The notes beneath the pieces are model-generated. The model was not told the origin of the DNA and made no database searches. It worked only from the letters and a program-made list of their open reading frames with translations. Below are positions 6,713 through 12,846 of a stretch of DNA of 14,806 nucleotides, piece after piece (within the stretch, counting starts at the first letter, position 1; the number at the start of each line of letters is the position of its first letter). This stretch comes from JAYODW01 sp038116745 (lineage in GTDB: Bacteria > Pseudomonadota > Gammaproteobacteria > Ga0077536). The stretch is taken from NCBI GenBank assembly GCA_038116745.1, contig JAYODW010000065.1:1-14806 (forward strand), given 5' to 3'. A program made the position numbers and the translations under genes.

Positions 6713-8575
6713 ATGCAGAAAAGCGTGATCGGCGCGTCAGCGTCACTGCTGCGCCGTGCTGTTCTCTGCGGCCTGTGGCTCTGCCTCAGCCTGCTGACCG
6801 CAGGGGCCAGCGCACAGTCGGGTAACACCAACTGGACCAGCTATAACCACAACGTCAACGGCCAGCGTTACACCGAACTCGACCAGATCACCGTCGATAA
6901 TGCCGCGCGCCTCGGCGAGGTCTGTCGCCTTAAAGTTGAGGAAGTCGGTGCGTTTCACACCGGCATCCTGTCGATAGACGGAACCCTCTACTTCACCACG
7001 GCGACCGATACACTGGCCGTTGACGCGACCAACTGCCGCGTCCGCTGGCGTCATCATCACGAGGCCAATGACGCCGGCGGCACACCGCTGAGGGTCAATC
7101 GGGGGCTGGCCTACGCCAACGGCATGCTCTACCGCGGCACGCTTGATGCCTGGCTGCTGGCGATCGACGCCGCCACCGGCAAGACCGTATGGGCTTACCA
7201 GGTCGGAGATTCCTACCAGGGCGAGTTCTTCAGCTCAGCCCCGCAGATCTACCAGGGGCTGGTCATCATCGGCGCCGCCGGCAGCGACTGGGGGATCCGC
7301 GGCCGGGTCAGCGCTTTCGATGCGATGAGCGGTCGCGAGGTCTGGCGTTTCAACACCATCCCGCGCGGGGATGAGCCCGGTGCAGACTCATGGAAGGAAG
7401 CCGACAGCGCGCGCTACGGCGGCGGCGGCACGTGGAGTACCTTCACTCTTGATATGGCCGCCGGCGAACTCTTCGTTCCGGTCGGCAACCCGGCGCCCGA
7501 CATGCTGCCGGAGCTGCGCCCAGGCGAGAACCTCTACACCAACAGTATGGTCGTGCTGGACGCGCGCACCGGCGAGATAAAGTGGTATCACCAGCTGCTG
7601 TCCAATGACGGTCAGGACCTCGATCTCGGCGCGGCGCCGATGCTGTACTACAACAGCCAGGGCGAGCGCATGGTTGCCATCGGCAGCAAGGATGGCTACG
7701 TCTACGGCGTCAACCGCGAAACCCAGGAACGCGTGTTCAAGACGGCCATCACGACGATCAAGAACGCCGGTGTCGCGCCGACCACCAGCGGCACCGAGGT
7801 ATGCCCCGGCCCGCTCGGCGGCGTGGAGTGGAACGGACCCGCGTTCGACCGGCAGAACAAAGCCGTTCTGGTTGGCGCGGTGGACTGGTGCGCGCTGCTC
7901 ACGGCTGACGAGGGCTTTGTATTCAAGCCCGGACAATTCAATCTGGGCGGCACTATCAAGTTTTCCGAACTGAGCCGCGGCTGGATCGTGTCGCTCGACG
8001 CGGATATCGGTGCGGTGCGCTGGAAATACGAAGCCGAGGGGCCGGTTGTCTCCGGCATCACCCCGACAGCAGGCGGCGTGATCTTTGCCGGCGACATGAA
8101 GGGGAACTTTCTGACCCTGGACGCGCGGGACGGCAGGCTGCTCTACCGGAACCAGACCGGCGGCGCCATGGCCGGCGGCGTGACAACCTACATGCGCAAC
8201 GGCCGTCAGTACGTCGCAGCAGCCTCGGGTAACGTCTCGCGCCTGACTTTTGGCGTCACCGGCAGCCCGACACTCATCATCTACGCGCTTGATGCCGCAG
8301 GCGGCGCCACCCGACCGGTCGCAGCGCCCACCGGGGGCGGCACCCTGGATCCAGGTAACGGCAAAGAGCTTTACGCCAAGGTGTGCGCGAACTGCCACGG
8401 CGGCCAGGGCGAGGGCATGGTTGGTCCCGCGCTGACCGGACTGGCCGAGCGCATGGACCTCGAGCGAACCATCGAATGGATAAAGAATCCCTCCGCCAAG
8501 ATGGTGCGCCTCTACCCCACCCCGCTGAATGAGCAGGCGGTGCGCGAGATCGCAGCCTACGTGCAGGGCCTCTGA
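6713..8575 (+). CDS. Secreted PQQ-dependent dehydrogenase with C-terminal cytochrome c (quinohaemoprotein)
   Basis: A 620-residue periplasmic enzyme expected to oxidise an alcohol or aldehyde with PQQ and pass electrons to its own haem c. A Sec signal peptide (1-34) ends TAGASA before QSG. A beta-propeller follows, about 38-530, with repeated W-type PQQ motifs such as AATGKTVWAY, MSGREVWRF and RTGEIKWYH. Then comes a cytochrome c domain with CANCH (558-562) and a likely axial Met597 in KMVRLYP. Propeller active-site residues align with methanol-dehydrogenase-type enzymes: E171 in QGEFFSSAP and N259 in VGNPAP (metal), W241 in GGGTWS (PQQ), D302 in QDLDLG (catalytic) and K326. The usual adjacent-Cys pair is missing. 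The D302-x-D304 spacing resembles the lanthanide-type motif. It follows the ferritin-like gene by 5 nt with a weak ribosome site, suggesting coupling. The substrate is unknown. Confidence 0.9.
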   Translation: MQKSVIGASASLLRRAVLCGLWLCLSLLTAGASAQSGNTNWTSYNHNVNGQRYTELDQITVDNAARLGEVCRLKVEEVGAFHTGILSIDGTLYFTTATDTLAVDATNCRVRWRHHHEANDAGGTPLRVNRGLAYANGMLYRGTLDAWLLAIDAATGKTVWAYQVGDSYQGEFFSSAPQIYQGLVIIGAAGSDWGIRGRVSAFDAMSGREVWRFNTIPRGDEPGADSWKEADSARYGGGGTWSTFTLDMAAGELFVPVGNPAPDMLPELRPGENLYTNSMVVLDARTGEIKWYHQLLSNDGQDLDLGAAPMLYYNSQGERMVAIGSKDGYVYGVNRETQERVFKTAITTIKNAGVAPTTSGTEVCPGPLGGVEWNGPAFDRQNKAVLVGAVDWCALLTADEGFVFKPGQFNLGGTIKFSELSRGWIVSLDADIGAVRWKYEAEGPVVSGITPTAGGVIFAGDMKGNFLTLDARDGRLLYRNQTGGAMAGGVTTYMRNGRQYVAAASGNVSRLTFGVTGSPTLIIYALDAAGGATRPVAAPTGGGTLDPGNGKELYAKVCANCHGGQGEGMVGPALTGLAERMDLERTIEWIKNPSAKMVRLYPTPLNEQAVREIAAYVQGL

Positions 8576-8591
8576 GTCCGGGTCTTCTCCT

Positions 8592-8618
8592 GCAGGACCG
8601 GCTGAACGCCGGTCCTGC
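8592..8618. terminator. Hairpin between convergent genes, likely bidirectional terminator
   Basis: Perfect 11-bp arms GCAGGACCGGC and GCCGGTCCTGC enclose a 5-nt loop, TGAAC. The hairpin lies 17 nt after the PQQ dehydrogenase stop and 31 nt from the stop of the convergent dioxygenase gene. It has no T-tract on either strand, so it may act with Rho or as a 3'-end stabiliser rather than as a classical intrinsic terminator. Confidence 0.6.
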
Positions 8619-8648
8619 TCTGCATAAGACTGAACCCGAGCGGTCGAT

Positions 8649-9518
8649 CTAGGCCGCGTTCAATGCCAGCTCGGAGCCCCGCTCGCCGGCGACCCGGGTA
8701 TGCATCATCACGCGCGGGGTCTGGTAGTCATACGGCCGCGCCCGGTGCAACAGGCAGCGGTTGTCCCACACCGCCAGCTCGCCCACAGTCCAGCGGTGAC
8801 GATAGACCCGCGGCGGCTGACAGGTAAAAGCAGTCAATTCATCGAGCAGCGCTTCCGACTCGGCCTCGTCCATCCCCGGTATGCGGCAGGCGTGGCGCCC
8901 GATATAAAGCGCCGGACGACCCGTCTCGGGGTGCACTTTCACCAGCGAACGCAGCGGCGGCTCGCCTTCGAAGAATCCATAGCCGGCACCTGCTTCAACC
9001 TCGTGGCCCATGCGTCCCTGCGAGTAGAAATACGAGTGATACGCGTTGAGCGAGGCGATGCGCTCGCGCAGCGCAGGATCGAGCGCGTCATAGGCCGCGC
9101 GGGCGTCCGCCCATTCAGTTTCGCCGCCTGCGTCGGGCACCACCTGCGCTGAGAGCACCGAGGCCTTCGCCGCGAGCGGCATGTAGGAGCTGTCGGTGTG
9201 CCAGCCCTCGTTGCCTCGGAGCAGCTGCATCTGAAAGGTATCCGTCTCGAGCGTTCCGCCCGCCAGAGCCTTGTTCGAAAGCGGAATGGTGGTCATGTCT
9301 TCGACCAGCACCTCAATGGTGCCGAAACGCGATGCGAAATCTGCCTGTTCCGCGGCGCTCAGCGCTTGGTCAGCAAACAGTAGAAGACCGTACTCAAGAA
9401 AAGCGGCGTGCACCGCGCGCCATTCGGTCTCATCCAGCGCCCGCACATCGACCCCGAAGACCCGCGCGCCCAGCGTACAGCCGGCCGTTTCCGCCAGCGC
9501 TTCAATTCTGATCCCCAT
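8649..9518 (-). CDS. TauD/TfdA-family Fe(II)/2-oxoglutarate dioxygenase
   Basis: A 289-residue cytosolic oxygenase that should couple 2-oxoglutarate decarboxylation to hydroxylation of an organic substrate. The facial triad is visible: H107 and D109 in GWHTDSSY, and H258 in CLLHRA. Arg269 in TPRVMMHTR is the expected 2-oxoglutarate carboxylate ligand, and WDNR (251-254) is typical of the family. The N-terminal RVFGVDVRALDE (19-30) also matches TauD/TfdA members. It has a good AGGAG 7 nt before the ATG and no export signal. It is divergent from the VOC gene, with 107 nt between starts, and convergent with the PQQ dehydrogenase. Known relatives act on taurine, alkyl sulfates, aryloxyalkanoates and other carboxylates. 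I cannot name the substrate, and the absence of a sulfonate transporter here argues weakly against taurine. Confidence 0.9.
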   Translation of the reverse strand: MGIRIEALAETAGCTLGARVFGVDVRALDETEWRAVHAAFLEYGLLLFADQALSAAEQADFASRFGTIEVLVEDMTTIPLSNKALAGGTLETDTFQMQLLRGNEGWHTDSSYMPLAAKASVLSAQVVPDAGGETEWADARAAYDALDPALRERIASLNAYHSYFYSQGRMGHEVEAGAGYGFFEGEPPLRSLVKVHPETGRPALYIGRHACRIPGMDEAESEALLDELTAFTCQPPRVYRHRWTVGELAVWDNRCLLHRARPYDYQTPRVMMHTRVAGERGSELALNAA

Positions 9519-9625
9519 GTCGGCTCTCCTTTCGCTGCTAACCCCAGGAGTATTTCACCGGCGACGCACACGCGTCCATCGCGAGCCGCTAGACTGGCGC
9601 GCACTCAGGCAAAGGGACACCGACG

Positions 9626-10396
9626 ATGACGCTCAGACTGCGGCAGATTGCCCTGGTGGCGAGAAAACTGCGCCCGCTTGAAATGGCGCTGACCGAAATC
9701 TTCGGCATTCAGCCGTGCTTCCGTGATCCGGCCGTTGCAGAGTTCGGTCTGATTAACATCCTGCTGCCGATCGGCAACCAGTTCCTGGAGATAGTGTCAC
9801 CGGTAGCAGACAACACGGCCGCCGAACGCTACCTCGAGCGCCGCGGCGGAGACGGCGGCTATATGGTCATCACCCAGTGCGATGACCATGACGCGTATCG
9901 GCGCCGGGTCGCAGAAGTCGGTGTCCGAATCGCGCACGAGTTCAAGGCCGACGGATTTCTCAACATGCAGCTTCATCCGCGGGATACCGGCGGATCGTTT
10001 TTTGAAATCGACCAGCAGACGGGCAGCGGATTACGCGGGGATGATGACCCCTGGGTTCCCGCAGGACCGGACTGGCGCCGCTGGCGCGACACCCGCCGGA
10101 TCACCGGGATCGCGGGCGTCGAGATCCAGGCGGCTGATCCCGAAGCGACGGCGGCACGCTGGGCCGCGATCGCGGGACTACCCGTCGAGCAGGACACGCA
10201 GAGCAGCCGTCACCTCACCCTGGTCGATGGCCGGATCGATTTTGTCCCCTGCCAGGACGGCCGACCCGAAGGCCTGGCCGGGATCACCCTGAACTGCGCC
10301 GACCGGGGGAGCGTAGAGCGCTGGGCATCAAAGCGCGGCATCAGTGTCCAGAACGACACGCTGGCGCTCGGCGGCATGCGCTGGCGCCTGGCCTGA
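9626..10396 (+). CDS. VOC / glyoxalase-like domain protein
   Basis: A 256-residue cytosolic protein built from two vicinal-oxygen-chelate-like halves (about 5-130 and 158-256). The first half resembles glyoxalase-like domain proteins: RQIALVARKL (6-15), NQFLEIVSPV (51-60, candidate ligand E55) and MQLHPRDTGGSFFEID (114-129, candidate ligands H117 and E127). The His that normally opens the motif (xxHxxL) is Gln7, and the matching place in the second half (IAGVEIQA) also lacks His. The metal site may therefore be altered or lost. A purine-rich AAAGGGA precedes the ATG by about 9 nt. It is divergent from the dioxygenase and convergent with the MBL gene (30 nt between stops). The function could be an extradiol-type or glyoxalase-type reaction, or ligand binding. 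No substrate can be inferred. Confidence 0.8.
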   Translation: MTLRLRQIALVARKLRPLEMALTEIFGIQPCFRDPAVAEFGLINILLPIGNQFLEIVSPVADNTAAERYLERRGGDGGYMVITQCDDHDAYRRRVAEVGVRIAHEFKADGFLNMQLHPRDTGGSFFEIDQQTGSGLRGDDDPWVPAGPDWRRWRDTRRITGIAGVEIQAADPEATAARWAAIAGLPVEQDTQSSRHLTLVDGRIDFVPCQDGRPEGLAGITLNCADRGSVERWASKRGISVQNDTLALGGMRWRLA

Positions 10397-10426
10397 GGCC
10401 GGGCTCAGCGCGATCGCGGCGTCCGC

Positions 10427-11335
10427 TCAGGGCAGCGTCGCGCGGGTGATAGCGTCGTGCAGCATGCGCACGTAGGTGTCGGGCTTCAGGAAACCGTTAC
10501 CCCAGAGCGGATCGAACACCGCGGTCGGGCGGGCATCGATGATCTGCCCGCGGTCAAGCCCGGTGATCATGAGCTCGGCGACCGCGTGATAGGTCGCATC
10601 GAGCATGGCGCGAAACTGCGCGAGGTCGTTCCGATCGGCGATCGGCCCATGTCCGGGAATAATCCGCGTGTGTGCATCGGCCAGCGACAGGATGCGATCA
10701 CAGGCGGCAAGCATGCCGGCCACCGAGCCGCCGTTGCCCGCGTCGATGAACGGGTACAGGCCGTTAAAGAAGACGTCCCCGGTATGGATAACGTTGGCCT
10801 GACGGAAGACCACCACAGCGTCACCGTCGGTATGCGCGTTCGCGACATGAACCACGTCGATATCCTGGCCGTTCAGATGTAGCGCGACCGCCTCTGAAAA
10901 CGTCACCACCGGCAGCGCGGCCGGCGGCGCCGGCTCACGTCGCGCCTTGAAAAACGCGATTGTCTGCGCGCTGCTCAGACGCTGCCGCACGTTGTCATGC
11001 GCAACGATCACCGCGCCGCGATTCCCGAGCGCCTCGTTGCCACCCGTGTGGTCGTTATGCCAATGGGTGTTCACTACCAGACGCACCGGGGCATCGGTCA
11101 CCCGCGCGATCGCAGCCGCCAACGGCTCCCGCTGTTCGGGATACTGATCATCAATCAGGAACGCGCCGTCATCGCCAGTGGAAAGCACGACGTTACCGCC
11201 ATAGCCCATGAGCATGTCGATCCCGGGCACCACCGGAACGACTTCAATCGGCTGCGGCTCGGCCGCCGTCGCGTTGCCCGCCACCAGAAGCACACCGAAA
11301 CAGACCTTAACGAGATCAAAGCAGGGCAGTCGCAT
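10427..11335 (-). CDS. Secreted metallo-beta-lactamase-fold hydrolase
   Basis: A 302-residue protein with a Sec signal peptide (about 1-25, ending NATAA before EPQ), so probably periplasmic. The zinc-binding MBL motifs are complete: HWHNDH (91-96), H168 in NAHTDGD, D187 in IHTGDVFF and H229 in IPGHG. The order and spacing suit general MBL hydrolases rather than a specific antibiotic-resistance enzyme. A GGAG lies about 8 nt before the start. The gene is divergent from the DUF1329 gene and sits between two PQQ dehydrogenases. MBL proteins of the SoxH-related type are known companions of quinoprotein dehydrogenases, so a role in handling products of periplasmic oxidation is plausible. I cannot place it in that subfamily by sequence alone. 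Alternatives are lactonase, thioesterase or beta-lactamase-like activity. Confidence 0.88.
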   Translation of the reverse strand: MRLPCFDLVKVCFGVLLVAGNATAAEPQPIEVVPVVPGIDMLMGYGGNVVLSTGDDGAFLIDDQYPEQREPLAAAIARVTDAPVRLVVNTHWHNDHTGGNEALGNRGAVIVAHDNVRQRLSSAQTIAFFKARREPAPPAALPVVTFSEAVALHLNGQDIDVVHVANAHTDGDAVVVFRQANVIHTGDVFFNGLYPFIDAGNGGSVAGMLAACDRILSLADAHTRIIPGHGPIADRNDLAQFRAMLDATYHAVAELMITGLDRGQIIDARPTAVFDPLWGNGFLKPDTYVRMLHDAITRATLP

Positions 11336-11374
11336 CAGGGAGCTCCGCGGCTGTTATGGACGATAAGAAAGCTT

Positions 11375-11383
11375 TGCTATGGT
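11375..11383 (+). promoter_or_regulatory. Possible extended -10 promoter of the DUF1329 gene
   Basis: TGCTATGGT fits the extended -10 pattern TGnTATnnT, about 70 nt before the DUF1329 start. It lies inside the 118-nt gap shared with the divergent MBL gene. Only a poor -35 (TATGGA, about 17 nt upstream) is present. I see no clear minus-strand promoter in the gap. Confidence 0.3.
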
Positions 11384-11442
11384 GAGAGTCCTGCTCGCGA
11401 ACCACAAGCTCGCTGCCGGTGTAACGCAAAGACCTGAGCCAC

Positions 11443-11447
11443 AGGAG
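11443..11447 (+). promoter_or_regulatory. Shine-Dalgarno AGGAG deciding the DUF1329 start
   Basis: AGGAG lies 6 nt before the ATG at 11454. That start places the twin-arginine motif at residues 12-13. The in-frame ATG at 11379 overlaps the likely promoter and would bury the signal. Confidence 0.75.
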
Positions 11448-11453
11448 CATTTC

Positions 11454-12839
11454 ATGCACATCCGCAAGTACGATTTCGATTACAGCCGTCGTTTTTTCAT
11501 GGAGAAAACCGCGCGGGGCCTTGGCGGCGCCGGCGTGCTGACCTCCCTGTGGCCCCAGATCAGCGAAGCTGGAGACACGGCCCCGGCCTACCCCGAGGAG
11601 CTGCTGTCGATCGAGGCCTATACCAAGGGCCAGATCAAAGTCGGGGATGTGATCGACAAGGACAATGTGGAGCTGGTGCAGGATCTGGTGGATCCGATCC
11701 TGCTGCAGGAGATCATCCAGGACGGGCGCAAGATCTTCATCCTGCCGTCAGAGCACGATGCAACGACGATGTATCCGCCCTACTTCCTGGACGCGACCAT
11801 TCGCAATCAGGGCCAGGCGCAGTTCGACGCCGACGGGAATGTCGTCACCCGGGACGGCAAACCCTGGATTGGCGGTTTGCCCTTTCCCGACGTGCAGGAC
11901 GGCTTTCAGGCGATCGCCAACATCACCCTGAGCTGGGGACGGCACGACAAGGCGATGTACGCCATCCCAGCAGTCACGGTCGAGCCTGAAGGGGAGATCC
12001 GCTACCAGTACGACTGGGTCTGGTCCGAGCAGCAGTGCTGCGGTCTGGTGCACCCCGACGCGCCGGGGCCCTATCTGCCAGGCAAGGAGGACCTCGCGCG
12101 CATGCAGGTGATCTGGTTCACCTACACGCCCGAGGTGCGCGGTCACGCCTTCCTGAGCTACTGGGACTACGACCAGCGCAAGATCCCCGACCTCTGGGGC
12201 TACCTGCCAACGGTGAAACGCGTGCGCCGCTATCCCGCCAACCAGCGCTTCGAGCCCTACATGGCAGGGATGAACCTGTATCTCTCGGACGCCTGGGCCT
12301 CAGGCGACCCCATGCTCACCTGGGGCAACTTCAAGGTCATCCACCGCGGCCCGTTCCTCGGCTCGTCCCATTTCCAATGGCACGCAGACAACGAGAACTG
12401 GCTCCCGCCCGTGGTCGGCGGCAAGCAGGATCAGTCCTACTTCTACGTCGGCAAGTCACTGATCCCTGAGGTTATTGTGTTCGAGGGCGAGCCCGTCGGC
12501 TTCCCGCGGGCACCGGTCAGCAAGCGCCGTATTTACATGGACGTACGCAATATGGGCGCCGGCTGCGCGATTACCTTCGACCGCCAGGGCAATATGTGGA
12601 AAGGCTTCGAAGGCGGCGGCGGCCAGGCGCTCAAGGACGGTAAATCCATCCTTGCCTCCGACGGCCGCCCGGAATGGAGCTGGTGGTGGGCAATCAGCCA
12701 CGACGTCGCGCGCAACGACGTGACCCGCTTCCACCACGGCGAGACCTGCCGCGGCTCGGGCCGCTCAGTGCTCGATCCGGAGGAGAACATTGCCGAGAAA
12801 TATATGACCCAGGCGGCCCTGCGGCGGCTGGGGATCTGA
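11454..12839 (+). CDS. DUF1329 family protein with a twin-arginine signal
   Basis: A 461-residue exported protein of the DUF1329 family, whose members resemble outer-membrane or lipoprotein-sorting folds and often travel with exporters or with catabolic genes. It begins with a short n-region and SRRFFMEKTA (11-20), a near-consensus Tat motif, then a weakly hydrophobic Gly/Ala stretch (GLGGAGVLTSLW). Export of a folded or cofactor-bound protein to the periplasm is thus likely. Family-type sequence includes WDYDQRKIPDLWGYLP, VKRVRRYPANQRFEP and LYLSDAWASGDPMLTWGNF in the middle. The C-terminal part is rich in Trp and Gly and has a late HHGETCRGSGR segment. An adjacent CC pair occurs in EQQCCGLVHP. 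It converges on the second PQQ dehydrogenase, with only 7 nt between stops and no terminator hairpin between them. The molecular function is unknown; involvement with hydrophobic substrates is inference from family context. Confidence 0.85.
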   Translation: MHIRKYDFDYSRRFFMEKTARGLGGAGVLTSLWPQISEAGDTAPAYPEELLSIEAYTKGQIKVGDVIDKDNVELVQDLVDPILLQEIIQDGRKIFILPSEHDATTMYPPYFLDATIRNQGQAQFDADGNVVTRDGKPWIGGLPFPDVQDGFQAIANITLSWGRHDKAMYAIPAVTVEPEGEIRYQYDWVWSEQQCCGLVHPDAPGPYLPGKEDLARMQVIWFTYTPEVRGHAFLSYWDYDQRKIPDLWGYLPTVKRVRRYPANQRFEPYMAGMNLYLSDAWASGDPMLTWGNFKVIHRGPFLGSSHFQWHADNENWLPPVVGGKQDQSYFYVGKSLIPEVIVFEGEPVGFPRAPVSKRRIYMDVRNMGAGCAITFDRQGNMWKGFEGGGGQALKDGKSILASDGRPEWSWWWAISHDVARNDVTRFHHGETCRGSGRSVLDPEENIAEKYMTQAALRRLGI

Positions 12840-12846
12840 GCGCAGT

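Noticed and set aside
9519..9625. TAGACT and AATACT as -10 elements in the dioxygenase/VOC divergent gap
   Set aside because: No acceptable -35 at 16-18 nt on either strand.
10409..10418. CGCGATCGCG palindrome between the VOC and MBL genes
   Set aside because: It has no loop, occurs singly, and is not a terminator or a recurring motif here.
10427..11335. Calling the MBL protein an antibiotic-resistance beta-lactamase
   Set aside because: The HxHxDH motif is shared by many hydrolases, and the context is catabolic, with no resistance genes nearby.
11379..11453. Upstream in-frame ATG for the DUF1329 protein
   Set aside because: It lies in a probable -10 region, lacks a ribosome site, and would put the Tat motif 37 residues in.
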